DNA of 64,000 bases from Terracoccus sp. 273MFTsu3.1 (GTDB lineage Bacteria; Actinomycetota; Actinomycetes; Actinomycetales; Dermatophilaceae): NCBI RefSeq assembly GCF_000383675.1, contig NZ_KB911822.1, forward strand, positions 434,001-498,000, given 5' to 3'. The first letter of the stretch is position 1. Every line of letters starts with the position of its first letter. Positions 8,150 to 16,494 of this stretch are shown one piece after another. The position numbers and the translations under genes are program-made. Below the pieces are notes generated by a model. That model searched no databases and was not told the DNA's origin. It saw nothing but the letters and a program-made list of their open reading frames with translations.

Positions 8150-8448
8150 GCATCGCGCCGATCGGTCCGGTCGGTCCGGCCATCGGCGCCGTCGCGAGCC
8201 CGGCGGCCCAGGGCGCGACGGGCACGGGCGGCGACTTCGCCCAGAGCCTCACCGGGGCCGTCGACGACCTCCAGCAGCTGCAGTCCACGTCGAACCAGCT
8301 CGCGGTCCAGGCCGTCACCGGCAACCTCGACGACATCCACAGCGCCGTCATCGCGGCGACCCGGGCCCAGGTGACCCTCGAGGTCGCGGCCGCAGTGCGC
8401 AACAAGGGCATCGACGCCTTCAACGAGATCATGAGGATGCAGGCCTGA
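8146..8448 (+). CDS. fliE: Flagellar hook-basal body complex protein FliE
   Basis: The 100-residue protein links the MS-ring to the rod. The conserved C-terminal helix (DDIHSAVIAATRAQVTLEVA, then RNKGIDAFNEIMRMQ) is diagnostic. GTG at 8146 overlaps the flgC stop. The stop shares its last base with the fliF ATG. Confidence 0.94.
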   Translation: MSIAPIGPVGPAIGAVASPAAQGATGTGGDFAQSLTGAVDDLQQLQSTSNQLAVQAVTGNLDDIHSAVIAATRAQVTLEVAAAVRNKGIDAFNEIMRMQA

Positions 8449-10073
8449 TGCCCCCGTTCCTGTCATCGGCGGCGCAGCGGCTCGGCGCCACCGTCAAGGC
8501 CTTCACCGTCGGCCAGCGCACCGTCGCCGTCATCGGTCTCGCGATCCTCGCCCTCGGCGCGGTCGCGCTCACGACGTGGGCGACGAAGCCGAGCTACAGC
8601 CCCCTCTTCACCGGTCTGGCGAGTGCCGACGCGAGTGCCGTCGTGCAGCAGCTCGGCAAGGACAACGTGCCCTACCAGCTCGCCGACGGCGGCTCGACGG
8701 TCCTCGTCCCGCAGGAGAACGTCTACGACGAGCGGCTCAAGGCCGCGGCCGCGGGGCTCCCGGCCGCACCGGCGTCCGGCTACTCGCTCCTCGACAAGAT
8801 GGGCGTGACGTCGTCGGACTTCCAGCAGAACGTCACCTACAAGCGGGCCATCGAGGGCGAGCTGGCGACGACCATCGCCCACCTCGAGGGGGTCCAGACC
8901 GCGTCGGTCCAGCTCGCGATCCCCGAGAAGACCGTCTTCACCTCGCAGCAGGGGGAGCCGACGGCGTCGGTCTTCGTCCAGGCGCTGCCGGGCCAGACGC
9001 TGTCGGCCGACAAGGTCGAGGCCGTCGTGCACCTGACGGCGGCAGCCGTGCCGGACCTCAAGCCCGCCAACGTGTCGGTCGTCGACGCCCAGGGCACCGT
9101 CCTGTCGTCCGTGGGCCTCGGGACGGGCGGCTCGGGTGCCAAGCAGGCCACCGAGTACCAGCTGCGCACGCAGGCGTCGGTCCAGGCGGTCCTCGACAAG
9201 GTCCTCGGCCCCGGGAACGCCACCGTCGCGGTGACCCCCGAGATCGACAAGAACTCGGCGCAGCAGACCTCGGAGACGTTCGCCGGAGCCACCGGCGTGC
9301 TGCCGCTCAGCCAGTCGACGACCACGGAGAAGTACCGGGGGACCGGGTCGGGCAACGGCTCCGGGGTGCTCGGGCCGGACAACATCGCCGTGCCGGGCGG
9401 AGCGGGCGGCAACGGCACCTACGACTCGACCAAGGACACGCGGGACAACGCCGTCAACAAGGTCACCGAGGAGCGCACCATCCCCTCCGGTGCCCTCAAG
9501 CGGCAGTCCGTCTCGGTGGCCGTCAACGCGTCGGCCACCCGCAACCTCAACATCCAGGAGCTCACCGACCTCGTGTCGGCCGCCGCCGGCATCGACACCA
9601 AGCGCGGCGACGTGCTCTCGATGCAGGTCATGCCGTTCAGCACGGCCGCCGCCGACCAGGCCAAGGCGGCCCTCGCAGCGCAGCAGGCCGCCGACGAGGC
9701 GCGCTCGGGTCAACAGCTCCTGACGACGCTCGTCTGGGCCGGGGTGGTGCTGCTCATCGCGATCGCGCTGGTCGTGCTGTGGCTGCGGGCCCGCCGCCGC
9801 GCCGTCCGCGAGCCGGTCGAGCTCATCGGCGACCTCGTCGTCGTCGACGACCAGGCGCCCCTGCCCTCCGTCACCGCCGGCCCCGACACGGTGCGCCTCC
9901 CCGCCGCCCCGGTCTCACCGGGCATCGGTGCGGTGCCCGAGCTGCCCGGGCCGAGCGAGGACGCCGCCGATGCGGAGCTGCGCCGGGCCCAGGTCAGCCG
10001 GCTCGGTGCCACCGAGCCGCTCAAGACGGCAGAGCTGCTGCGCGGCCTCATGGACGAGCGGCAGTCGGTATGA
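8448..10073 (+). CDS. fliF: Flagellar MS-ring protein FliF
   Basis: The 541-residue membrane protein forms the MS-ring, the platform for the rotor and the export gate. It has an N-terminal membrane helix (about residues 25-46), two periplasmic ring-building domains (about 50-270, including YKRAIEGELATTIAHLEGVQ) and a second membrane helix (about 421-448). The basic and acidic cytoplasmic tail ends in a FliG-binding segment. Length and order are standard. The tail is Pro/Ala-rich and somewhat longer than needed. It overlaps fliE and fliG. Confidence 0.96.
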   Translation: MPPFLSSAAQRLGATVKAFTVGQRTVAVIGLAILALGAVALTTWATKPSYSPLFTGLASADASAVVQQLGKDNVPYQLADGGSTVLVPQENVYDERLKAAAAGLPAAPASGYSLLDKMGVTSSDFQQNVTYKRAIEGELATTIAHLEGVQTASVQLAIPEKTVFTSQQGEPTASVFVQALPGQTLSADKVEAVVHLTAAAVPDLKPANVSVVDAQGTVLSSVGLGTGGSGAKQATEYQLRTQASVQAVLDKVLGPGNATVAVTPEIDKNSAQQTSETFAGATGVLPLSQSTTTEKYRGTGSGNGSGVLGPDNIAVPGGAGGNGTYDSTKDTRDNAVNKVTEERTIPSGALKRQSVSVAVNASATRNLNIQELTDLVSAAAGIDTKRGDVLSMQVMPFSTAAADQAKAALAAQQAADEARSGQQLLTTLVWAGVVLLIAIALVVLWLRARRRAVREPVELIGDLVVVDDQAPLPSVTAGPDTVRLPAAPVSPGIGAVPELPGPSEDAADAELRRAQVSRLGATEPLKTAELLRGLMDERQSV

Positions 10074-11089
10074 GCACGACCACCCAGCTGACCGGCACCC
10101 AGAAGGTCGCCATCGTCCTCATGCAGATGGGGCCGGAGAGCGCGGCGGCGGTCATGGCTCACTTCAGCGACTCCGAGGCCGAGGACGTCGCTGCCGAGAT
10201 CGTGCGGCTGAGCCGGGTCGACCCCAGCGTCTCGGAGGAGGTCATCGCCGAGTTCCACGAGCTCGCCGTCTCCGGACGCCGGACCACCCTCGGCGGACGC
10301 GACTTCGCGGCCGGCCTGCTCGAGTCGTCGTTCGGCCCCAACCGGGCCGCCGGCGTCATGGACCGTCTCGCCTCGACGATGGCCGGCCAGTCCTACGACT
10401 TCCTCGAGACCGTCGACCCGCCGCAGCTGTTGACCCTCCTCGACGGCGAGCTGCCCGAGACGATCGCCCTCGTCCTCGCCCACCTGCACCCCGAGCGGGC
10501 GTCGCACGTCATCGCCGGCCTGGGCCCGGCCCGCGCCGCCGACGCGGCCCACGCCCTCGCGACGATGGGCGCGGCGACGCCCGAGGCCGTCCGCGTCGTC
10601 GCCGACAACCTCCGGGCCCGCACCGGTGCAGCCATGACGCCCGGGCTGCGACAACAGCGAGCCCTCGGCGGCATCCAGCCCCTCGTCGACATCATCAACC
10701 GCTCCGACGTCGCCACCGAACGGGCCGTCCTCGACGGCCTGGCCGAGCGGGACCCCGCCCTCGCCGAGGAGGTCCGCTCGAAGATGCTGACCTTCGCCGA
10801 CATCGTCAAGCTCGAGCGCAAGGACGTCCAGCTCGTCCTGCGCGGCCTCGACGCGGCGGTCCTGGCACGGGCCATGAAGGGTGCATCGCCCGCGGTCCAC
10901 GACACCATCGTCGGCAACATCTCGGACCGCAACAAGGAGATCCTCGAGTCGGAGCTCGCCGCCCTCGGGCCGGTGCGAGCCTCGGAGGTCGAGGAGGCCC
11001 GGGCCGACATCGTCCGTTCGATCCGCGACCTCGAGGAGGCCGGCACGATCACGCTGCGCCGCAGCGAGGAGGACGACCTTGTCTACTGA
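10070..11089 (+). CDS. fliG: Flagellar motor switch protein FliG
   Basis: The 339-residue rotor protein couples stator force to rotation. The N-terminal FliF-binding domain starts TGTQKVAIVLMQMGPE, the middle domain holds the EHPQ-like segment altered to LAHLHPERASH, and the C-terminal torque helix region is present (MLTFADIVKLERKDVQLVLR). The charged residues expected for contact with MotA lie near residues 240-300. It overlaps fliF by 4 bases and fliH by 11 bases. It joins FliM and FliN, encoded at 19690-21368, in the C-ring. Confidence 0.96.
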   Translation: MSTTTQLTGTQKVAIVLMQMGPESAAAVMAHFSDSEAEDVAAEIVRLSRVDPSVSEEVIAEFHELAVSGRRTTLGGRDFAAGLLESSFGPNRAAGVMDRLASTMAGQSYDFLETVDPPQLLTLLDGELPETIALVLAHLHPERASHVIAGLGPARAADAAHALATMGAATPEAVRVVADNLRARTGAAMTPGLRQQRALGGIQPLVDIINRSDVATERAVLDGLAERDPALAEEVRSKMLTFADIVKLERKDVQLVLRGLDAAVLARAMKGASPAVHDTIVGNISDRNKEILESELAALGPVRASEVEEARADIVRSIRDLEEAGTITLRRSEEDDLVY

Positions 11090-11693
11090 CGTCTCGTCGG
11101 CCACGGCCGTCGAGGCCGTCGTCTTCCCCGCTGTCGACCTCAACGGCGAGGCCGAGGGCTACACGCGCGGCCACGCCGCAGGGTATGCCGCGGGGTTGCG
11201 TCGCGCAGCCGCCGACGTCGCCGCGCGCGAGGTCGAGCGGACGGCGGAGCACGCTGCCGCGCTCCGCGCCGGCCAGGCGCGCACCGACCGGGCCGTCGCG
11301 GTCCTCGACGCGGCCGCCCGCGCGCTCGCGACGCGTACGACGCCCGTCCTCGAGGAGGTCGACGCGCAGCTCGTCTCGGCCGCCCTCGTCCTGGCGGAGG
11401 CCGTCGTCGGCAGCGAGCTGTCCGACGCCCCGCACGCTGCTCGGGCCGCTCTGGCCCGGGCGCTCTCCGGGCCGGACGCCTCGGCGGTCGTCGCCGTGCG
11501 GCTGCACCCGGACGACCTCGCCCACGTCTCGTCCGCGACCGACGCGAGTGGTGCGCCGACGGTGTCGCTCGTGGCCGACACCGCCCTCGCGCCCGGTGAC
11601 GCCGTCGCGGTCTACCCCGACGGCGAGCTCGACGCCCGCGTCGGGACCGCCCTCGAGCGGGCCCGGTCCGTGGTGGCGGAGGCCCACCCGTGA
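11079..11693 (+). CDS. fliH: Flagellar export ATPase regulator FliH
   Basis: The 204-residue protein begins at TTG 11079, inside the end of fliG. It has the Gly-rich start of FliH (GYTRGHAAGYAAGL), a long coiled coil (about residues 45-110) and the conserved C-terminal region resembling the stator subunit of V/F ATPases. FliH binds FliI and docks it at the export gate. Its overlap with fliI by 4 bases and the gene order support the call despite the low sequence conservation of this family. Confidence 0.88.
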   Translation: MSTDVSSATAVEAVVFPAVDLNGEAEGYTRGHAAGYAAGLRRAAADVAAREVERTAEHAAALRAGQARTDRAVAVLDAAARALATRTTPVLEEVDAQLVSAALVLAEAVVGSELSDAPHAARAALARALSGPDASAVVAVRLHPDDLAHVSSATDASGAPTVSLVADTALAPGDAVAVYPDGELDARVGTALERARSVVAEAHP

Positions 11694-12997
11694 TCGGTCT
11701 CGACGAGGTGGTCGCAGCGGCGTCGCCGGAGCGTCTCGGGACCGTGGCTGCGGTCCGCGGGCTCGCGCTCGAGGTGGCGGGACTCTCGTGTGCCGTCGGC
11801 GACCACGTCGAGATGGCCTCGGCCACAGGCGTGCCCACTCGCGCGGAGGTCGTCGCCACGTCGCGCGGGACGCTCACCTGCATGCCGCTCGGGCCGGTCG
11901 CGGGCCTGCGCGTCGGACAGCCTGCTCGCGCCGTGCGCGGCGGGCCGCGGGTGCCGACCGGCCGGGCCCTGCTCGGTCGCGTCCTCGACGGGCTCGGGCG
12001 TCCCATCGACGGCCGAGGCCCGCTGCAGACTCCTTCGGTCCGTCCCGCCGACCGCGCCCCGTCGCCGATGGACCGCGCCCGCATCGACACGCCCCTCGCG
12101 ACGGGCGTGCGCGCCCTCGACACCCTCGCGACGCTCGGGCGTGGCCAGCGACTCGGCCTCTTCGCCGGGTCGGGGGTCGGCAAGTCGTCCCTGCTGTCGA
12201 TGGTGGCGCGGGGGAGCGACGCCGAGGTCTGCGTCATCGCGCTCGTCGGCGAGCGCGGCCGTGAGGTCAGGGAGTTCCTCGAGGACGACCTCGGGCCCGA
12301 GGGGCTGGCCCGCTCGGTCGTCGTCGTCGCGACCTCCGACGAGCCGGCCCTCGTGCGCCTGCGCGCCGGTGACACAGCGACGAGCATCGCCGAGTCGTTC
12401 CGGGCCACCGGCGCGCACGTGCTGCTCATGATGGACTCCCTGACCCGAGTTGCCATGGCGCAGAGGGAGATCGGGCTCTCGGCCGGGGAGTCACCGGCGA
12501 CCCGCGGCTACCCGCCGTCGGCGTTCGCCGTCCTGGCCCGGCTCCTCGAGCGGGCCGGCACGGACCGCTCCGGCTCGGTGACCGGGATCTACACCGTCCT
12601 CGTCGACGGCGACGACCACAACGAGCCCGTCGCCGACACGGCACGATCGATCCTCGACGGCCATGTCGTCCTCGACCGCAAGCTCGCGGTCATGGGCCAC
12701 TACCCGCCCATCGACGTGCTCGGCTCGATCTCCCGTGTCGCCACGAAGGTCAACCCGCCCGAGCGGACCGCGTCGGCGACGACGCTGCGCCGAGTGCTCG
12801 CCGCCCGTCGCTCCGCCCAGGACCTCATCGACGTCGGGGCCTACTCGCGAGGGGCGAACCCGCTCGTCGACGCCGCCCTCGACCAGGCGGGTCCCATCGA
12901 GGCGTTCCTGACCCAGTCGCTCGACGAGCGGACCTCCGCCGACGACGCCTGGGACCTTCTCGCCCGACTCACGACGACCCTCGGGGGGCCACGATGA
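11690..12997 (+). CDS. fliI: Flagellum-specific export ATPase FliI
   Basis: The 435-residue enzyme is the F1-beta-like ATPase that energises unfolding and delivery of export substrates. The P-loop (FAGSGVGKSSLL, about residues 160-171), the Walker B stretch (VLLMMDSLTRVA) and the family motif GYPPSAFAVLARLLERAG are all present. It begins at GTG 11690 overlapping fliH and ends overlapping fliJ. All catalytic elements look intact. Confidence 0.96.
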   Translation: MIGLDEVVAAASPERLGTVAAVRGLALEVAGLSCAVGDHVEMASATGVPTRAEVVATSRGTLTCMPLGPVAGLRVGQPARAVRGGPRVPTGRALLGRVLDGLGRPIDGRGPLQTPSVRPADRAPSPMDRARIDTPLATGVRALDTLATLGRGQRLGLFAGSGVGKSSLLSMVARGSDAEVCVIALVGERGREVREFLEDDLGPEGLARSVVVVATSDEPALVRLRAGDTATSIAESFRATGAHVLLMMDSLTRVAMAQREIGLSAGESPATRGYPPSAFAVLARLLERAGTDRSGSVTGIYTVLVDGDDHNEPVADTARSILDGHVVLDRKLAVMGHYPPIDVLGSISRVATKVNPPERTASATTLRRVLAARRSAQDLIDVGAYSRGANPLVDAALDQAGPIEAFLTQSLDERTSADDAWDLLARLTTTLGGPR

Positions 12998-13428
12998 CCG
13001 CACCGTTCTCCCTCGCCGGGCTGCTGCGCCTGCGACGCCTCGAGGAGGAGCAGGCCGGAGCCGTCTACGGCGCCGCGACCGCCCGCCACGCCACCCTCGT
13101 CGCCCGCACCGACCGAGCCCTTGCCGATGCTGCGGCGATCCGGGCGGAGGTCGACACCATCCACGAGCTCCAGGCCGTCGCGGCAGCCCGAGCGTCCTCG
13201 CTGGCGAGGCTCACCGAGCTCCGGGCGCTGACGGCCACCGCCGCGGACGAGCGCGACAGCGCACAGGCGGGCTTCACCGTCGCCCGAGGACGGACGCTCG
13301 GGCTCGAGAAGCTCGAGGCCCGGCACGGCGAGGCCGTCCACGCCGCCGACCTCGCCGCCGAGCAGGTCGTGCTCGACGAGCTCGGATCGACGGCCCACAC
13401 CCGGAGCCGGCTGGGGGAGGCGCAGTGA
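12994..13428 (+). CDS. fliJ: Flagellar export chaperone FliJ
   Basis: The 144-residue protein is almost entirely helical with heptad-like Leu/Ala spacing, as expected for FliJ, the coiled-coil stalk that joins FliI to FlhA. It starts FSLAGLLRLRRLEEEQAG, a typical FliJ opening. FliJ is poorly conserved, so the identification relies on shape and position between fliI and the hydrolase gene, which it overlaps by 4 bases. Confidence 0.85.
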   Translation: MTAPFSLAGLLRLRRLEEEQAGAVYGAATARHATLVARTDRALADAAAIRAEVDTIHELQAVAAARASSLARLTELRALTATAADERDSAQAGFTVARGRTLGLEKLEARHGEAVHAADLAAEQVVLDELGSTAHTRSRLGEAQ

Positions 13429-14594
13429 CCTTCACGGAGTCGCTGGGTCGCATCCAGCAGATCGAGAGCACGCTGACGCGCTTCGACGGCGTGTCCGCGC
13501 GCACGGCGTCGGCGCTCGCGGCCACGCGCGTCGCCGCGGCGGCCACCACTGCGACCCCGTCCGGAGGGACCGCGTTCGCCGACACCCTCGCCGCCGCGCT
13601 CGGCAGCGGGGACACTCCAGGCGCGGCCGACGCCCTCGGGGGCCTCGGCACGCTCGGCCTGACCGGTGCGGGGGCCGCCGTGGCCTCGCCGGCCGTCTCG
13701 GGAGCCGCGTCGGGTGGCGGTGTGTCCGGGGAGCAGGTTGCCACCGCCGCCAAGCGCTACGTCGGTGTCCCGTACGTCTGGGGCGGCACCGACCCGGCCA
13801 AGGGCATGGACTGCTCCGGCTTCGTCCAGCGCGTCTTCAAGGACGTCGGCATCGAGCTGCCGCGGGTCGTGTCGCAGCAGATGAAGCACGGCACGCCCGT
13901 CGCGTCGATGGGCCAGGCCCGGGTCGGCGACCTGCTCATCAGCCACGGTGGCGGTCACATCGCGATCTACCTCGGCGGCGGCAAGGCCATCGACGCGCCG
14001 ATGCCGGGGCGCACGATCCAGGTGCGAGACGCATGGGAGCTGCGCGGCAACCTCACCGCGATCCGCCGCATCGTCCCCGAGACGTCCGGCGTGGCTGCAG
14101 CAGGCGCCTCCGCGGTCTCGGCCGCGGCTGTCGGGCCGGCCACCGCGCGCCTCGACGCGTCCCAGCGCCACTACGCGCAGGTCATCGTCGACGAGGTGCG
14201 GGCCCGCGGCCTGCCGGCGCAGGCGGCCGTCAACGCGATCTCGACGGCCCTGCAGGAGTCGTCGCTCCGGATGTACTGGAACCCTAAGGTGCCCGGCTCG
14301 CGCGAGCTCGCACCCGACGTCTCGGCTCGCGGCACCGACGGCTACTCCGTCGGGCTCTACCAGCAGCAGGTGCACGGCGACCGGTTCTCGTGGGGCACCG
14401 TCGCCGACGCCATGGACCCGCGGAGGTCCACGCGCATGTTCCTCGACCGGCTGACCGCGATCCCCGGCTGGCAGACGATGTCGGTGTCCGCGGCCGACCA
14501 GGCGGTCCAGCGCTCGGCGTACCCCCACGCCTACGCGAAGTGGGAGGGCACGGCCCGCCAGGTCGTCGCCGAGCTGTACGGGGCACGGGCATGA
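13425..14594 (+). CDS. NlpC/P60 hydrolase with a C-terminal lysozyme-like domain
   Basis: The 389-residue protein carries an NlpC/P60 peptidase core at about residues 105-220. The catalytic Cys is in GMDCSGFVQRVF, the His in HGGGHIAIYLGGG, and YVWGGTDP is the substrate-site motif. A second domain at about residues 245-389 (QAAVNAISTALQESSLR, then GTDGYSVGLYQQQ) resembles goose-type or phage-type lysozyme regions. It lacks an obvious signal peptide. Its place between fliJ and fliK, overlapping both by 4 bases, implies that it opens the peptidoglycan for the growing rod, the job done by FlgJ elsewhere. It is presumably exported through the flagellar apparatus, which is an inference. Confidence 0.85.
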   Translation: MTFTESLGRIQQIESTLTRFDGVSARTASALAATRVAAAATTATPSGGTAFADTLAAALGSGDTPGAADALGGLGTLGLTGAGAAVASPAVSGAASGGGVSGEQVATAAKRYVGVPYVWGGTDPAKGMDCSGFVQRVFKDVGIELPRVVSQQMKHGTPVASMGQARVGDLLISHGGGHIAIYLGGGKAIDAPMPGRTIQVRDAWELRGNLTAIRRIVPETSGVAAAGASAVSAAAVGPATARLDASQRHYAQVIVDEVRARGLPAQAAVNAISTALQESSLRMYWNPKVPGSRELAPDVSARGTDGYSVGLYQQQVHGDRFSWGTVADAMDPRRSTRMFLDRLTAIPGWQTMSVSAADQAVQRSAYPHAYAKWEGTARQVVAELYGARA

Positions 14595-16006
14595 TGGCCG
14601 CGAACGTCCCCACCCGGGCCCCGGCGTCGGCGTCCACGTCGGCGAACGCCGGTGGGTCGGGAGGTCCGCCGCGGGGCGGCGCGACCGGAGCCGACGCCTT
14701 CGTGTCGCTCCTCTCCTCGGCGATGGCCGCGCCCGCGGCAGCCGTGGGTCCGGTCGGCGAACCACCGTCGGCAGCAGGCCTTCCAGACGCAGAGACAGCC
14801 GGAAACGCTGTGGTGACAAGCGGACTCGGCGCCGGAGTGATCATCGGAGACACCCGATCCGGTATGCGGGACGCCGCCGACGAGGACGCCGATCCCACCG
14901 TGGACGCCCCCTCCGCCGTCGCGACCGCCCCGACGCCAACCGCCTGCGACGTGACGGCGCTCGCCGCCTCAGCTGCGGCTTCGGTGTCCGCCCCGTCGAC
15001 GCACGTCCCTGCTCCTCGCGCCACGCTCGGCGACGGGTCGACCTCGCCCGGTGCCGGACCGGGGGTGGCTCCGGCATCGTCTCCGGGGATGTCCCCGGGC
15101 ACCGGGTCGGCCGCACTGACGGGTGTCCCTGCTCCCGGGGGCTGGGCGCCGGCCGCCGTGGCCCCGGCGTCGACGGCCACGACGACTCCGGTGCCGACGA
15201 CCCCGGTCACGACCACCGCGAGTGCGACGACCTCGTCCGCGGCGGTCGAGGTCGCGCCCGGCGCGGCGCCGACCTTGCGCGATGCGTCGGCCGGCGGCGT
15301 CGGCGGGTCACCCGGTGGGCTGTCTCGCGAGGTGCAGGCCGCGGGACCCGCGAGGGGAGCCGCCGCGACGGGAGCAGCGACGGGAGCAGCGACGGGAGGG
15401 GCCGCGGGAGGGGCCGCGACGCCCGTGCCGGCGGTCGTCGCGCCGCCGCCATTCTCGGTGAGTTCAACACCCGCCGCCGCCCCGACGGGCTCCGCGATGC
15501 CCGCGCACGTCCCCACGACGCCCTTCGCCGCGCAGCTGTCGGGGCCGGTGATCGGTCTCGCGGCGGAAGCACCGGGCCACCACGTCCTCACCGTCCGGGT
15601 GTCTCCGGAGCATCTCGGTCCGGTCACCGTGCAGGCGCACATCGGGGCGGACGGCATACGGATCGAGCTGTTCAGCCCGACCGACGTCGGGCGGGCCGCC
15701 GTGCACGCGGTCCTCGCCGACCTGCGGCGTGACCTCGCGGCCAGCGGGTTGGGCGCGAGCCTCGACCTGTCCGCCCGGGGGGCGCCGCTGCCCGACCCGT
15801 CGACGCACCACGGCCAGCCGGGCCAGCCGGGCCAGCCGGGCCAGCACGGTCAGCCCGGCCAGGCCGACTCGGGCGGCGGTGCGCCTCGGGACCGTCCGCG
15901 CGCGGCACCTCCCACCGCGCGAGGGCCCGTCGCGAACCCTGCCCCGGACACCGCCGACGCGTTGTCCCACCTCTCGTCGTCCGCCCGGCTCGACGTCATC
16001 GCCTGA
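14591..16006 (+). CDS. fliK: Flagellar hook-length control protein FliK
   Basis: The 471-residue protein has a long Ala/Thr/Pro-rich, low-complexity first 300 residues and a compact C-terminal hook-length domain (about residues 325-400: HVLTVRVSPEHLGPVTVQAH, then ADGIRIELFS). This is the normal FliK plan, in which the disordered part acts as a molecular ruler and the C-terminus switches FlhB specificity. A Gly-Gln-Pro repeat follows at 15812-15865. The start codons ATG ATG at 14591 overlap the preceding stop. The low-complexity part should vary in length between strains. Confidence 0.88.
   Translation: MMAANVPTRAPASASTSANAGGSGGPPRGGATGADAFVSLLSSAMAAPAAAVGPVGEPPSAAGLPDAETAGNAVVTSGLGAGVIIGDTRSGMRDAADEDADPTVDAPSAVATAPTPTACDVTALAASAAASVSAPSTHVPAPRATLGDGSTSPGAGPGVAPASSPGMSPGTGSAALTGVPAPGGWAPAAVAPASTATTTPVPTTPVTTTASATTSSAAVEVAPGAAPTLRDASAGGVGGSPGGLSREVQAAGPARGAAATGAATGAATGGAAGGAATPVPAVVAPPPFSVSSTPAAAPTGSAMPAHVPTTPFAAQLSGPVIGLAAEAPGHHVLTVRVSPEHLGPVTVQAHIGADGIRIELFSPTDVGRAAVHAVLADLRRDLAASGLGASLDLSARGAPLPDPSTHHGQPGQPGQPGQHGQPGQADSGGGAPRDRPRAAPPTARGPVANPAPDTADALSHLSSSARLDVIA
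15812..15865 (+). repeat. Nine-base tandem repeat encoding Gly-Gln-Pro
   Basis: Six head-to-tail units of GGCCAGCCG lie in frame in the fliK C-terminal tail; the first three are identical and the last three degenerate. Each unit encodes GQP or a variant. Slippage here would change protein length by three residues without a frameshift. Confidence 0.9.
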
Positions 16007-16019
16007 CAGAAGGAGTCCC

Positions 16020-16436
16020 ATGACCACGACCCCCATCGGTCCCGTCGGCTCGACGAGCCTCACGTCCGGCGCGCCCACCCGCACCCCGAAGCAGACCATG
16101 GACGCCGACGTCTTCATGAACCTGCTCGTGACGCAGCTGAAGAACCAGGACCCGAGCTCGCCCATGGACACCAACGCCATGATCGGCCAGTCGACGCAGC
16201 TGGCCATGATGGAGAAGCTGAGCCAGCTGGCCTCCGACGGCGCGCAGGGCCTCCAGACCCAGCAACGCGCCGCGGCCGCCGCCCTGCTCGGGCGCACGGT
16301 CACCTACCTCGGTGCGGACGGCGCGGCCGGCAGCGGCGAGGTCTCCTCGGTCGCCTACACGGGGTCGACGCCCACCGTCACCGTCGGCTCGGCCATCCTC
16401 CCGCTCGGCTCGATCACCGGGATCGCCGGCGCCTGA
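16020..16436 (+). CDS. flgD: Flagellar hook assembly scaffold FlgD
   Basis: The 138-residue protein is the hook cap, which is needed for FlgE assembly and then discarded. The diagnostic segment MDADVFMNLLVTQLKNQDPS followed by PMDTNAMIGQSTQLAMMEKL is present at about residues 28-68. The C-terminal part is short compared with enteric FlgD and contains only one small beta domain. It starts 13 bases after fliK and lies directly before flgE, the gene for its substrate. Confidence 0.94.
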   Translation: MTTTPIGPVGSTSLTSGAPTRTPKQTMDADVFMNLLVTQLKNQDPSSPMDTNAMIGQSTQLAMMEKLSQLASDGAQGLQTQQRAAAAALLGRTVTYLGADGAAGSGEVSSVAYTGSTPTVTVGSAILPLGSITGIAGA

Positions 16437-16494
16437 GCGCGGCGCCCCGACCCCACCCGCATCGCACCATCCGCTCCCCAGAAAGGCAGTCACC

